A stretch of 64,000 nt of DNA from Streptantibioticus ferralitis (GTDB taxonomy: Bacteria; Actinomycetota; Actinomycetes; Streptomycetales; Streptomycetaceae). The stretch covers positions 1-64,000 of the forward strand of contig NZ_JARHTQ010000024.1 of NCBI RefSeq assembly GCF_029223525.1. The letters are read 5' to 3'. The notes under the pieces are model-generated. The model saw nothing but the letters and a program-made list of their open reading frames with translations. It searched no databases and was not told the origin of the DNA. Numbering within the stretch: the first letter of the stretch is position 1; each line of letters begins with the position of its first letter. Below, piece by piece: positions 20,681-29,828 of this stretch. The position numbers were made by a program, and so were the translations under genes.

Positions 20681-23212
20681 CTACGCGCCGCGCAGCACCG
20701 CTCCGGTGCGCTCGGCCGCGGTGACCACCGCGGCGTCGCGCGCGGCGGACGCCTCCTCCGCGGTCAGCGTGCGGTCGGTGGCGCGGAAGCGCAGGGCGTA
20801 CGCCAGCGACTTCTTCCCCTCGCCGATCTGCTCACCGGAGAACACGTCGAACAGCCGTAGGTCCTCCAGGAGTTCACCGGCGCCCGCACGCAGTGCGGCC
20901 TCGACATCGGCGGCCGGGACGGCGGTGTCCACGACCAGCGCGACGTCCTGGGTGGCCACCGGGAAGGTGGAGACCCGCGGTGCCCGCAGCGGCCCGCCCC
21001 GGGCCTGCTCCAGACGCTCCAGGTCGAGCTCCATCGCGCTGGTGCGCTCCGGCAGGTTCATCGCCTTGATGACCCGCGGGTGCAGCTCCCCGGCATGACC
21101 GACGAGTTCGTCTCCCACGTACAGCGCCGCACAGCGGCCCGGGTGCCAGGGCGCGTACTGGTCCTGACGGACGATCAGCTCGACTCCGGCCTCGCGGGCG
21201 ATGGTACGGGCCGCCTCGACGGCGTCCACCCAGCTCGCCGGGTAGCCCTTGCCCCACCAGCCCTGCGGCTCACGGGCGCCGGACAGTACGACGGCGGCGT
21301 GCACCGGCTGGTGCGGCAGCGCGGCGTCGAGCGCGCCGATCTCCTCGTCGGTGGGACGCCGGTCCACCGTCAGCTTCGGCGGCGCGGGCTCGTCCCCCGT
21401 CGGCTGGAAGACCAGGCCGGTCTCGAACAGCGCCAGGTCCTGCGCACCGCGCCCGTGGTTGCGGCGCAGCGTGCCGAGCAGCCCCGGCAGCAACGTGGTG
21501 CGCATCGCCGGCTCCTCGTCGGAGAGCGGGTTGACCAGCGTCACCGCACGGCGGCGCGGGTCGCCCGGCTCCAGACCGAGCTGGTCGAGGACCGCGTCAC
21601 CGACGAACGGGTAGCTGAGCACCTCCACGTACCCGGCACCGGCCAGCGAGCGGCCGACCCGGCGGCGCAGCAGCTGCGACTCGGTCAGCCCGCGCCCGGA
21701 GGGCAGCTTCGGCAGCGTCGACGGCAGGTTCTCATAGCCCTCAAGCCGGATGACCTCTTCGGCGAGGTCGTTCGGGTCGGTGAGGTCGGGACGCCAGCTG
21801 GGCACGGTGACGACCAGTTCGTCGGCGCCGTACACATCGCAGCCGACCTGCTGCAGCCGCCGTACCACGGTCTCCCGGCCGTACTCGGTACCGGCCACCC
21901 GGTCCGGGTGGTCGGCCGGGATCGAGATCGTGCGCGGTGCGGACGGCGTGATGACCTCGGTCACCCCGGCCTCCGCGGTGCCGCCGGCCAGCAGGACCAG
22001 CAGGTCGACGGTGCGCTGCGCCGCCGCGGAGGCGGCCTGCGGGTCGACGCCGCGCTCGAAGCGCTTGGACGCCTCGGAGGAGAGCCGGTGGCGGCGGGCG
22101 GTGCGGGCCACCGCGACCGGGTCGAAGTGCGCGGCCTCGATGACGATCTCGGAGGTGCCGCGCACCTCACCGGTCTGCTCGTCGCGTACCGGGTCGGCGA
22201 TCTCGGTGTTGGCACCGCCCATCACACCGGCCAGGCCGATCGGGCCGGAGTTGTCGGTGATCACCAGGTCCTCGGGGTCGAGGGCCCGCTGGGTGCCGTC
22301 GAGCGTGGTGAGCTTCTCGCCCGGCTGGGCGCGGCGTACCCCGATGGGACCGTCGAGCCGGTTGCGGTCGTACGCGTGCAGCGGCTGACCGAGCTCCAGC
22401 ATCACGTAGTTGGTGATGTCGACGGCCAGCGAGACCGGGCGCATGCCCGCCTTCTGCAGCCGCCGCTGCAGCCAGATCGGGGAAGCGGCCTCGGGGTCGA
22501 CGTTGACCACGGTGCGCGCGGTGAACCGGTCACAGCCGATGGGGTCGGCGACCTTCACCTGGTAGCCGTAGGAGTTCGGCGCGGGCACGTCGAGCAGCGC
22601 CGGGTCGCGCAGCGGCAGCCCGTACGCGGTGGCGGTCTCGCGGGCGATGCCGCGCATCGACATGCAGTAGCCGCGGTCCGGGGTGACGGCGATGTCGAGG
22701 ACCTCGTCGACCAGTTCCAGCAGCTCGATGGCGTCGGTGCCGGCCTCGTGCTCCGGCGGCAGCACGATGATGCCGTCGCCCCCCAAAGAATTGGACACGG
22801 TGTCGCCCATGCCCAGCTCGCTAGTGGAGCAGATCATGCCCTCGGAGGTCCTGCCGTACGTCTTGCGCGCGGAGATCTGGAAGTCGCCGGGCAGCACACC
22901 GCCGGGCAGGATCACCACGACCTTGTCGCCGACGTGGAAGTTGGTGGCGCCGCAGACGATGTTCTGCGGCTCACCGGTGCCGTTGGCGGTGCCGACGTCG
23001 ACCTGGCAGAAACGGATCGGCTTCTTGAAGCCGGTCAGCTCCTCGATGGCCAGTACCTTGCCCACGACCAGCGGGCCCTTGAGGCCGGCGCCGAGCTGCT
23101 CGACCCTCTCGACCTCAAGCCCGGCGGAGACGAGTCGCTCCTGCACATCACGACCGGTCTCACCGGCCGGCAGGTCGACGTACTCCCGCAGCCAAGAAAG
23201 CGGGGCCCGCAT
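20681..23212 (-). CDS. pheT: Phenylalanyl-tRNA synthetase beta subunit
   Basis: An 843-residue beta chain of the (alpha-beta)2 enzyme that charges tRNA-Phe. In order: an N-terminal EMAP-like tRNA-binding domain (about residues 40-150, [15 protein letters not shown]), B3/B4 editing region ([19 protein letters not shown]), B5 domains, and the C-terminal FDX-ACB anticodon-binding domain (about 750-842, [13 protein letters not shown]). Its ATG shares the final A of the pheS TGA. A strong terminator follows. Confidence 0.97.
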   Translation of the reverse strand: MRAPLSWLREYVDLPAGETGRDVQERLVSAGLEVERVEQLGAGLKGPLVVGKVLAIEELTGFKKPIRFCQVDVGTANGTGEPQNIVCGATNFHVGDKVVVILPGGVLPGDFQISARKTYGRTSEGMICSTSELGMGDTVSNSLGGDGIIVLPPEHEAGTDAIELLELVDEVLDIAVTPDRGYCMSMRGIARETATAYGLPLRDPALLDVPAPNSYGYQVKVADPIGCDRFTARTVVNVDPEAASPIWLQRRLQKAGMRPVSLAVDITNYVMLELGQPLHAYDRNRLDGPIGVRRAQPGEKLTTLDGTQRALDPEDLVITDNSGPIGLAGVMGGANTEIADPVRDEQTGEVRGTSEIVIEAAHFDPVAVARTARRHRLSSEASKRFERGVDPQAASAAAQRTVDLLVLLAGGTAEAGVTEVITPSAPRTISIPADHPDRVAGTEYGRETVVRRLQQVGCDVYGADELVVTVPSWRPDLTDPNDLAEEVIRLEGYENLPSTLPKLPSGRGLTESQLLRRRVGRSLAGAGYVEVLSYPFVGDAVLDQLGLEPGDPRRRAVTLVNPLSDEEPAMRTTLLPGLLGTLRRNHGRGAQDLALFETGLVFQPTGDEPAPPKLTVDRRPTDEEIGALDAALPHQPVHAAVVLSGAREPQGWWGKGYPASWVDAVEAARTIAREAGVELIVRQDQYAPWHPGRCAALYVGDELVGHAGELHPRVIKAMNLPERTSAMELDLERLEQARGGPLRAPRVSTFPVATQDVALVVDTAVPAADVEAALRAGAGELLEDLRLFDVFSGEQIGEGKKSLAYALRFRATDRTLTAEEASAARDAAVVTAAERTGAVLRGA

Positions 23213-24357
23213 CAGATCTCCATCCCGAACGGAAGGGTGAACCGCACGTCACCCTCGACGATGTCTCGCATGTCCTCGACGTTGTGGCGGAACATCAGCA
23301 TCCGCTCGATGCCGAAGCCGAAGGCGAAACCGCTGTACTTGTCGGGGTCCACACCGCAGGCGGTGAGCACCCGCGGATTGACCATGCCGCAGCCGCCGAG
23401 CTCGATCCAGCCCTCGGAGGAGCAGGTACGGCACGGACGGTCGGGGTTGCCCACCGAGTCGCCACGGCACACGTAGCAGACCATGTCCATCTCGGCGGAC
23501 GGCTCGGTGAACGGGAAGTAGTTGGGCCGCAGGCGGGTGCGCATACCCTCGCCGAACAGCGCCTGCACCATGTGGTCCAAGGTGCCCTTGAGGTCCGCCA
23601 TGGTCAGGCCCTCGTCTACGGCGAGCAGCTCGACCTGGTTGAAGACCGGGGTGTGGGTGGCGTCCAGCTCGTCGGTGCGGTAGACGCGGCCCGGGCAGAT
23701 CACATAGACCGGCGGTTCGCGGTCGAGCAGCGAGCGCACCTGCACCGGGGAGGTGTGGGTGCGCAGCACGACGTCGCCGGACGCCGAACCGGTGCCGACC
23801 CGCCTGCCGTTGGCCTGGCCGGCGTTGACGAAGAACGTGTCCTGCATCGTGCGGGCCGGGTGGTCCGCGGCGATGTTGAGGGCGTCGAAGTTGAACCACT
23901 CGGCCTCGATCTCCGGGCCCTCGGCGACCTCGTAGCCCATGGCCACGAAGACGTCGGCGATCCGGTCGGAGAGAGTGGTCAGCGGGTGCCGGGCACCGGC
24001 CGGACGGCGTTCGTACGGCAGCGTGACGTCCACCGCCTCCTCGACCAGCACGCGGGCGTCGCGCTCGGCTTCCAGCTGCTCCTTGCGGGCCGCCAGCGCC
24101 TTGTTCACCGCGCCGCGCGCCTGGCCGACGCGCTTGCCGGCCTCCGCCTTGGCGTGTGGCGGCAGCGCGCCGATCTCACGGTTGGCGAGCGCGAGCGGTG
24201 AACGGTCGCCGGTGTGGGCGACCTTCGCCTCGTGCAGCGCGTCCAGATCGGCTGCGGCGGCGAAGGCGGCGATCGCCTCGTCCCGCATCCGCTCGATCTC
24301 TTCCGGTTTCAGTGCCTCGACCTCGACAGGGTCGTACGACTTATTGGGTGCCGACAT
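23212..24357 (-). CDS. pheS: Phenylalanyl-tRNA synthetase alpha subunit
   Basis: A 381-residue class-II catalytic subunit. An N-terminal coiled coil (about residues 15-105) for tRNA binding is followed by motif 1, motif 2 ([19 protein letters not shown]) and motif 3 ([17 protein letters not shown]). First gene of pheST with a 1-nt stop/start overlap to pheT. The leader shows no T-box and no phenylalanine-rich attenuator peptide that I can see. It does contain a 20-bp-period direct repeat. Confidence 0.97.
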   Translation of the reverse strand: MSAPNKSYDPVEVEALKPEEIERMRDEAIAAFAAAADLDALHEAKVAHTGDRSPLALANREIGALPPHAKAEAGKRVGQARGAVNKALAARKEQLEAERDARVLVEEAVDVTLPYERRPAGARHPLTTLSDRIADVFVAMGYEVAEGPEIEAEWFNFDALNIAADHPARTMQDTFFVNAGQANGRRVGTGSASGDVVLRTHTSPVQVRSLLDREPPVYVICPGRVYRTDELDATHTPVFNQVELLAVDEGLTMADLKGTLDHMVQALFGEGMRTRLRPNYFPFTEPSAEMDMVCYVCRGDSVGNPDRPCRTCSSEGWIELGGCGMVNPRVLTACGVDPDKYSGFAFGFGIERMLMFRHNVEDMRDIVEGDVRFTLPFGMEI

Positions 24358-24398
24358 CTCTTCCCGTGTTTCCGGTTGGCTGGCGCGCGGTCTGTCTT

Positions 24399-24432
24399 CG
24401 ACCTGGATGGCCCGTTTCCGACCTGAGTGGCC
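24399..24432. promoter_or_regulatory. Direct repeat in the pheST upstream region
   Basis: CGACCTGGATGGCC (24399) and CGACCTGAGTGGCC (24419) differ at two positions and start exactly 20 bp apart, 42-75 bp upstream of the pheS ATG. The spacing of two helical turns suits a regulator site or a folded leader element. Confidence 0.35.
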
Positions 24433-24459
24433 AAAGGTCGAGTCTAATGGGCACGGGGT

Positions 24460-24491
24460 CCCGCCCGTCGCCCACCACCGCCCTCAGCGGG
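24460..24491. repeat. 32-bp dispersed repeat, intergenic copy
   Basis: This segment matches 30373-30404 at 29 of 32 bases, including the word CCCGCCCGTCGCCCACCACC. The present copy is in the gap between pheS and the PAS kinase; the other lies inside an SseB-like coding region. Confidence 0.7.
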
Positions 24492-24554
24492 GACGCCGCG
24501 CGCCGCTGCGTTCACCGTGCGCGTCCGAGGGCCGAAGAGGAGGCCCGTGGAGGC

Positions 24555-25676
24555 TCAGCCCATGAAGGCCGGTGCCCCGACGGGCAGGATAAATCGGAAC
24601 TGAGCGCCGCCACCGGGGGCTCGGGACACCGTGATCGTGCCGCCGTGGGCCTCGATGATGCCCTTGACGATGTACAGGCCGAGGCCGGTGCCACCGCGTC
24701 GGTTGCCCCGCCAGAAGCGGGTGAAGACGCGGCCCATCGACTCCTCCGGAATGCCAGGCCCCTCGTCGCTCACGGTGACGGCCGTTCCGGCACACCCCCG
24801 CTCGCGCGGGGAAGACGAGGGCGCCACGTCGATGATGACAGTCCCCTCGCCGTGCCGCACCGCGTTTTCCAGCAGGTTGCTCAGCACCTGTTGCAGCTTG
24901 TCCGGGTCGGCCCACAGCGCGGGCAGCGGGCCCGACGCCCGTACCCGGAATCGGTCGGCCGGGGTGCCGGCCGCGATGTGCGCCTCCACCCGGCGCCGCA
25001 CGGCGGCCTCGATGTCCACCAGCTGACGGCGCACTTCGAGTCGCCCGGCGTCGATGCGGGAGATGTCCAGGAGTTCGGCGATCAGCCGGGTGACGCGGTT
25101 GGCGTCGGCGTCGACGGTCTCCAGCATGAGCTTCTTCTGGTCGTCGGTGAACCGCTCCCACTTGGCGAGCAGGGTGGCCGTGAACCCCTTGACCGAGGTC
25201 AGCGGAGAGCGCAGCTCGTGTGCGACGGTGGCGATCAGCTCGGCGTGGCTGCGTTCGGTACGCCGACGGCATCCGGTGCCGCGCAGCGCGACGACCAGGC
25301 GGCGCACCGGTCCGGTGGGGTGCTCTCGTACGTAGCGCGCGGAGACCAGGACTTCGCGGCCGCCGGGCAACAGCAGGTTGCGCTCCGGCTGGCCGGCGCG
25401 GATGGCCAGTCCCCGGTACGGATCGGTCACCGTCCACCAGCGGCGGCCCTCTAGGTCCTCGAGCGGTAGCGCGTGTTCGATCGGCAGGCCGATGACATCC
25501 GCCGGGCGCAGTTCGGTGAGCCGGGCGGCGGCGGCGTTGAAGCAGACCACCCGCCCGGTCTCGTCGGCGACCACCAGTCCGTCGGGGAGGTCGTCCGGGT
25601 CCAGGCCGAGGTCCGCCAGGTCCGCGCCGAACTTCGCGAGGCTCGTGGTACGACTGGCGGCGGTTCCGGCGTCCAT
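24555..25676 (-). CDS. PAS-domain sensor histidine kinase
   Basis: A soluble 373-residue kinase. A PAS domain spans about residues 25-140 (DGLVVADETGRVVCFNAAAARL), then a HisKA helix with the phospho-His in ATVAHELRSPLTSVKGF, the N box LSNLLENAVRHGEG, DEGPGIPEES, and GGTGLGLYIVKGII. No membrane segment or cognate regulator is adjacent, so it is an orphan kinase. The ATG at 25676 matches the start of coding character. It lies between pheST and a SpoU methylase, all on the minus strand. Confidence 0.92.
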   Translation of the reverse strand: MDAGTAASRTTSLAKFGADLADLGLDPDDLPDGLVVADETGRVVCFNAAAARLTELRPADVIGLPIEHALPLEDLEGRRWWTVTDPYRGLAIRAGQPERNLLLPGGREVLVSARYVREHPTGPVRRLVVALRGTGCRRRTERSHAELIATVAHELRSPLTSVKGFTATLLAKWERFTDDQKKLMLETVDADANRVTRLIAELLDISRIDAGRLEVRRQLVDIEAAVRRRVEAHIAAGTPADRFRVRASGPLPALWADPDKLQQVLSNLLENAVRHGEGTVIIDVAPSSSPRERGCAGTAVTVSDEGPGIPEESMGRVFTRFWRGNRRGGTGLGLYIVKGIIEAHGGTITVSRAPGGGAQFRFILPVGAPAFMG

Positions 25677-25714
25677 CCCCCTGCTCCCCTTCTCGGGTTC
25701 GGCCCGCCAGCCTA

Positions 25715-26551
25715 CTAGCCGGAGGTTACGGAGCGGCACCCTCCCGGTGCGCGCTGCGCACGCGCCGAGGCGTAGAGGCACACCGCGGCGGCGGTCGCGA
25801 GGTTGAGGCTCTCGGCCCGGCCGTGGATGGGGACGCGCACCACCTCGTCGGCCAGCGCGCGGGTCTCCTCCGGCAGCCCCCACGCCTCGTTGCCGAAGAT
25901 CCAGGCGGTGGGACCGCCCATGGTGCCCTCGTCGAGTTCGCTGTCCAGGTCCCGCTCCCCCGCGCCATCGGCGGCGAGCAGTCGTACCCCCGCCTCCCGC
26001 AGTCCGGCGACCGCCGTCTCCACCGGCACGCCGACCGCGACCGGCAGATGGAACAGACTGCCCACCGAGGCGCGTACCGCCTTGGGGTTGTACAGGTCGA
26101 CGGAGGCGTCGGTGAGCACCACCGCGTCGGCCCCCGCGGCATCCGCGCAGCGCAGTACGGTTCCGGCGTTGCCGGGGTCGCGGACGTGCGCGAGAACGGC
26201 GACGAGCCTGGGTTCGGCGCGCAGGATCTCCTCGAACGGCGAGTCCAGGAACCGGCAGACGCCCACGATGCCCTGCGGGGTCACGGTGTCGCAGACCTCG
26301 GCCACCACCTCGTCGGTGGCGGTGAACACGGTCACGCCCGCCGCGCGGGCCGCCGCGACGATGTCGGCGTGCCGCTGCATCGCCTCCGCCGTCACGTACA
26401 CCTCGATCAGATGCCCGATCGCCTCGCGCACCGCCTGCGGGCCCTCCGCGAGGAACCGGCGCTCCTTGCCGCGGAAGCTGCGCTTGGCCAGCCGCCGCGC
26501 CGCGCTGACGCGCGGGGATCGCAGGGAGGTCAGCTCGGGGGTGGGGGTCAC
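25715..26551 (-). CDS. TrmH/SpoU-family RNA 2'-O-methyltransferase
   Basis: A 278-residue SPOUT methylase of the 23S rRNA type (TsnR/RlmB-like). An N-terminal substrate-binding domain (RFLAEGPQAVREAI) precedes the knotted domain with motif 1 LAHVRDPGNAGTVLRCADAAG, motif 2 IFGNEAWGLPEE and motif 3 RAESLNLATAAAVCLYASAR. The GTG at 26551 is chosen over a longer frame whose extra 38 codons read through a repeat sequence. It lies downstream of rplT, which fits an rRNA target. Confidence 0.92.
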   Translation of the reverse strand: MTPTPELTSLRSPRVSAARRLAKRSFRGKERRFLAEGPQAVREAIGHLIEVYVTAEAMQRHADIVAAARAAGVTVFTATDEVVAEVCDTVTPQGIVGVCRFLDSPFEEILRAEPRLVAVLAHVRDPGNAGTVLRCADAAGADAVVLTDASVDLYNPKAVRASVGSLFHLPVAVGVPVETAVAGLREAGVRLLAADGAGERDLDSELDEGTMGGPTAWIFGNEAWGLPEETRALADEVVRVPIHGRAESLNLATAAAVCLYASARAQRAPGGCRSVTSG

Positions 26552-26573
26552 TGTGGCGGACTTTCGGTTGACT

Positions 26574-26670
26574 GTTGTGGGCAACCGTTCCGCGGGGCGG
26601 AACGGTTGGGCACAACCGGCGGAGGGGGCACCTCCCAGCGGTAGCCGGGGGGAGGGTGGGCACAACCAAC
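26574..26670. repeat. Intergenic GGTTGTGCC-type repeat with long dyad
   Basis: 26574-26593 pairs with 26597-26616 (18 of 20 bases, 3-nt loop), each arm ending in a GTTGTG/CACAAC word. A third CACAACC occurs at 26661. The wording GGCGGAGGGGGCACCTCCCA resembles a sequence I recall as scattered in many Streptomyces intergenic regions; I cannot search for it. It lies between the methylase start and the rplT terminator. Confidence 0.6.
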
Positions 26671-26671
26671 A

Positions 26672-26699
26672 GACCCGCAGGAAAGAGAACCTGCGGGTC
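26672..26699 (-). terminator. rplT terminator hairpin
   Basis: GACCCGCAGG (26672-26681) pairs with CCTGCGGGTC (26690-26699) across an A-rich 8-nt loop, 33 bp beyond the rplT stop. It closes the infC-rpmI-rplT operon. Confidence 0.8.
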
Positions 26700-26731
26700 C
26701 GGGGGCTACGTACAGCTCAGCGCAGCGTCGC

Positions 26732-27115
26732 TCACGCGGCCTTCGGCGCGTTGACGTCGCTCGGCAGCGCCTTCTGCGCGGCCTCGACCAGCGCGGCGAA
26801 CGCGTTGGGGTCGTTGACGGCGAGCTCCGCGAGGATCTTGCGGTCCACCTCGATGCTGGCGGCCTTCAGACCCTGGATGAAGCGGTTGTAGGTGATGCCG
26901 TTGGCGCGGGCAGCGGCGTTGATGCGCTGGATCCACAGCTGACGGAAGTCGCCCTTGCGCTTCTTGCGGTCGTTGTAGTTGTAGACGAGGGAGTGGGTGA
27001 CCTGCTCCTTCGCCTTGCGGTACAGGCGGGAGCGCTGCCCGCGGTAGCCGCTGGCCTGCTCGAGGATTGCCCGGCGCTTCTTGTGGGCGTTCACTGCCCG
27101 CTTGACGCGTGCCAC
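26732..27115 (-). CDS. rplT: 50S ribosomal protein L20
   Basis: A 127-residue L20 with the basic N-terminus [14 protein letters not shown] and the [31 protein letters not shown] and [18 protein letters not shown] segments. It binds 23S rRNA early in 50S assembly. GTG start. In several bacteria L20 represses infC-rpmI-rplT; no L20-specific pseudoknot was identified by eye here. Confidence 0.98.
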   Translation of the reverse strand: MARVKRAVNAHKKRRAILEQASGYRGQRSRLYRKAKEQVTHSLVYNYNDRKKRKGDFRQLWIQRINAAARANGITYNRFIQGLKAASIEVDRKILAELAVNDPNAFAALVEAAQKALPSDVNAPKAA

Positions 27116-27213
27116 TTGGTAACTCCTTGTAGGGGACCGCGGTGGAACTCACACGGCCCGAAAACGAATTGGTCCCGGTCAGTCGGCGCGCCCCGGGTCG
27201 GGGGCGCGGTCCG

Positions 27214-27408
27214 TCACTTGCCGAGAAGCTTCTTGATCTTCTTGGCGTCAGCCGGGGCCATCTCGACGTTGCCGGTCAGGCGGCGCGTCAGCTGGGACGA
27301 CTTGCGCTCCAGCAGGTGGCGCTTGCCCGCGCGCTCACGCAGCACCTTGCCGGAGCCGGTGATCTTGAACCGCTTGCTCGCACCACTGTGCGTCTTGTTC
27401 TTCGGCAT
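27214..27408 (-). CDS. rpmI: 50S ribosomal protein L35
   Basis: A 64-residue, strongly basic L35, starting [20 protein letters not shown] and ending KKIKKLLGK. Its length is exactly typical. It lies between infC and rplT on the same strand. Confidence 0.98.
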   Translation of the reverse strand: MPKNKTHSGASKRFKITGSGKVLRERAGKRHLLERKSSQLTRRLTGNVEMAPADAKKIKKLLGK

Positions 27409-27527
27409 GGCGCCGTAGTCTCCTCATCGCTGGCCCTCCCGTCCGCGACCAGGGCAGACGGAGAAGCGTCAGTCAGTACTGCATTGCATAACCCGGAGTG
27501 TCAACTCCGGGGCCTTGCTGGCTTGCC

Positions 27528-28151
27528 TCAGCTGGCGTCGGCGGGAGCCTGCGGCTCCTCGGCCTCGACGTCCTGCCGCGGCTGGCGACCGGCCTTGCGG
27601 GCGGCCTGCGCCTCGCGGGCCTCGGCCATCGCCTCGGTCTTCTTCTTGTGCGGACCGAGAACCATGATCATGTTGCGGCCGTCCTGCTTCGGGTTGGACT
27701 CCACGAAGCCCAAGTCCTGGACGTCCTCCGCGAGCCGCTGCAGCAGTCGGAAGCCCAGCTCGGGACGGGACTGCTCGCGACCACGGAACATGATCGTGAT
27801 CTTGACCTTGTCGCCCTGCTTGAGGAACCGGACGACGTGACCCTTCTTGGTGTCGTAGTCGTGCGGGTCGATCTTCGGCCGGAGCTTCATCTCCTTGATG
27901 ACCGTGTGCGCCTGGTTCTTGCGCGCCTCACGGGCCTTCATGGCCGACTCGTACTTGAACTTCCCGTAGTCCATGAGCTTGCACACGGGCGGACGGGCGG
28001 TAGCCGCGACCTCAACCAGGTCCAGGTCGTATTCCTGTGCGAGCTCCAGGGCCTTGGCAAGCGGCACAATGCCTACCTGCTCGCCACTGGGACCGACGAG
28101 TCGCACCTCGGGGACGCGAATCCGGTCGTTGATGCGGGGCTCGGCGCTGAT
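27528..28151 (-). CDS. infC: Translation initiation factor IF-3
   Basis: A 207-residue IF-3. The N-domain starts [20 protein letters not shown] and includes [28 protein letters not shown] across the two-domain linker. The C-domain has [19 protein letters not shown] and ends in an Ala/Glu/Arg-rich tail. The start is read as ATC at 28151, four bases after a perfect GAGGAGG; no ATG or GTG is suitably placed after that site. A non-canonical start is a known IF-3 autoregulatory feature (AUU in E. coli). The open frame continues upstream into the leader, which is not coding. Codon use and operon context make the assignment secure. Confidence 0.95.
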   Translation of the reverse strand: MSAEPRINDRIRVPEVRLVGPSGEQVGIVPLAKALELAQEYDLDLVEVAATARPPVCKLMDYGKFKYESAMKAREARKNQAHTVIKEMKLRPKIDPHDYDTKKGHVVRFLKQGDKVKITIMFRGREQSRPELGFRLLQRLAEDVQDLGFVESNPKQDGRNMIMVLGPHKKKTEAMAEAREAQAARKAGRQPRQDVEAEEPQAPADAS

Positions 28152-28442
28152 GGGGCCTCCTCGGTTGCACCACGCGGCGGCCTGGCGGGCAGCCGCGCCT
28201 TGAGTCTGTTCCTGTTGACCCCGCACCGCGGACGCAAAGAACGCCCCGTACGGTACGCAGGCGGGGCTCCTCACAACCGGGAGCACCGCCGCGATATTCC
28301 GCGGGGCGCATCGGGCCATCACACCTTGCGACGTGATGACGCCTGACCGGGACCCGCCGACCCGAAGGTCGGTCAGGTGGGAGTTGGAGCTCCACTTGCG
28401 GGCTGGTCACCTGGGTGCCCAGCCGGTCGATCTCAAAGCATA
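28152..28442 (-). promoter_or_regulatory. infC promoter and ~280-nt structured leader
   Basis: A TATGCT -10-like hexamer (minus strand, 28437-28442) precedes a 280-nt untranslated stretch up to the infC ATC start. The leader contains CCGACC-TTCG-GGTCGG, a UUCG-capped hairpin (near 28365-28380), plus further GC-rich dyads. Long leaders before infC are common sites of autoregulation. The divergent DUF1844 gene starts 54 bp from the -10. Confidence 0.5.
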
Positions 28443-28495
28443 CCAGCCTCCGGGCGCAGACAGTAATCGACAGAACGGGGCCTATCGTGTCCGTC

Positions 28496-28894
28496 ATGAG
28501 CGACACCACCTCCCCTGACACCGCCGGTTCCACCGCCTCGCCCGACTCCGCCGCCGGCGGTCCCGACTTCGACACCATGACCCGTGACATCGCGGACGTG
28601 CCCGCGGTCGAGGTGATCACCACGGTGGCGGTCCACCTGATGAGCGCCGCGGCGGTCAATCTGGGCCTCGCGGAGGAGGGTGCACAGCACAAGGACCTCG
28701 ATGAGGCACGCAAGCTGATCACCGCGCTGGCCGGGCTGGTCACCGCCGGGGCGACCGAGATCGGCTCCTACCACGCGGCCCCGCTGCGGGACGGGCTGAA
28801 GTCGCTGCAGCTGGCGTTCCGCGAGGCGTCCCTGGTGCCGGACGAGCCGGGCCAGGGCCCGGGCGAGAAGTTCACCGGACCTGTACTGGGCTGA
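28496..28894 (+). CDS. DUF1844 domain protein
   Basis: A 132-residue protein with a Ser/Thr/Pro/Asp-rich N-terminus (about 35 residues) and a DUF1844 helical domain (VITTVAVHLMSAAAVNLGLA then LDEARKLITALAGLVTAG). It is conserved next to infC in actinobacteria but has no assigned function. The ATG at 28496 is divergent from the infC promoter. The frame upstream lies over the infC leader. Confidence 0.85.
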   Translation: MSDTTSPDTAGSTASPDSAAGGPDFDTMTRDIADVPAVEVITTVAVHLMSAAAVNLGLAEEGAQHKDLDEARKLITALAGLVTAGATEIGSYHAAPLRDGLKSLQLAFREASLVPDEPGQGPGEKFTGPVLG

Positions 28895-28923
28895 CCGGCG
28901 CGTCCGACCAGTCCCCGGTGCGG

Positions 28924-29703
28924 TCAGCGCGCCCGTACCGGGGCGACTCCCGCCTCCGCCTCCGGCGCGGCTTCCGGTCCCGGCCCGGCCTCCAGTTCCG
29001 GCTCCGGCTCCGGCTCCGACGCAGCGGGTGACAGCTGGGTCAGCCGGTGGACGGCCGCCGCGAGCGCGCCGCCGACCAGCGGGGCGGCGACGAACAGCCA
29101 GACCTGCGAGAGCGCGGCCCCGCCCGCGAAGATCGCCGGGCCCAGGCTGCGCGCCGGATTCACCGAGGTACCGGTGAGCGGGATGCCGACCAGGTGCACC
29201 ACGGCCAGCGCCATCGCGACGGGCACTCCGGCGAAGCCGACCACGGTGGACCTTCGGGCCACCGCGAGCACCACGAACACCAGCAGGAAGGTCAGCGCCA
29301 TCTCGGCGAGGAACGCGCCGGCGATGTTGATGCCGACCGGCGACCGGCTGCCGTAGCCGTTGCTGCCGAAGGCGCCCTTGATCCTCAGCCCCGGCACCTG
29401 CTTGGCGACCACGAACAGCAAGGTGGCCCCCACGATCCCGCCGGCGAACTGGGCAGTCCAGTACCCCGCGGCGGTCCGTGGATCCATCCGCCCCGCGCAC
29501 ACCATGCCCAGCGTCACCGCCGGATTGACATGGCAGCCCGAGATCGCGCCGAACGAACCGGTCAGCGCGAGCAGGACGAAACCGAAGGCCAGCGCGGTAC
29601 CGAGGGTGCCGACGTACTCGCCCGCCAGGACCACCGAGCCCACGGCGAAGAACACCAGTAGCAGGGTGCCGAGGAACTCGCAGGTGATGGCCTGCTTCCG
29701 CAT
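28924..29703 (-). CDS. MIP-family aquaporin / glycerol facilitator
   Basis: A 259-residue channel with six transmembrane helices and both NPA boxes, HVNPAVTLG and SVNPARSLG. Small residues around the selectivity region (GTSVNPARS) look more aquaporin-like than glycerol-like, but this is not decisive. A C-terminal tail of about 35 residues is rich in Glu-Pro repeats (PEPEPELEAG). The ATG at 29703 follows GAGGAGAG; a frame extending 15 codons further lacks such a site. It is convergent with the DUF1844 gene, 29 bp apart. Confidence 0.92.
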   Translation of the reverse strand: MRKQAITCEFLGTLLLVFFAVGSVVLAGEYVGTLGTALAFGFVLLALTGSFGAISGCHVNPAVTLGMVCAGRMDPRTAAGYWTAQFAGGIVGATLLFVVAKQVPGLRIKGAFGSNGYGSRSPVGINIAGAFLAEMALTFLLVFVVLAVARRSTVVGFAGVPVAMALAVVHLVGIPLTGTSVNPARSLGPAIFAGGAALSQVWLFVAAPLVGGALAAAVHRLTQLSPAASEPEPEPELEAGPGPEAAPEAEAGVAPVRAR

Positions 29704-29828
29704 GGCGCTCTCCTCGCGTCGATTGCCATGTCCCATTGCCATGCCCATGGGACATTCTCAATCAACCCGGCACACCTCACACCTTGAACATCCGCCACAT
29801 TGTGAACGCCCGGCGTGCGACGGCCCGT

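Noticed and set aside
24358-24554. T-box or Phe-rich leader peptide before pheS
   Set aside because: I could not find a specifier loop, a T-box sequence or a short frame with clustered Phe codons.
28152-28322. N-terminal extension of IF-3 from an ATG at 28322
   Set aside because: The extra 57 residues lie in the leader and do not resemble IF-3; the GAGGAGG site is directly before the ATC.
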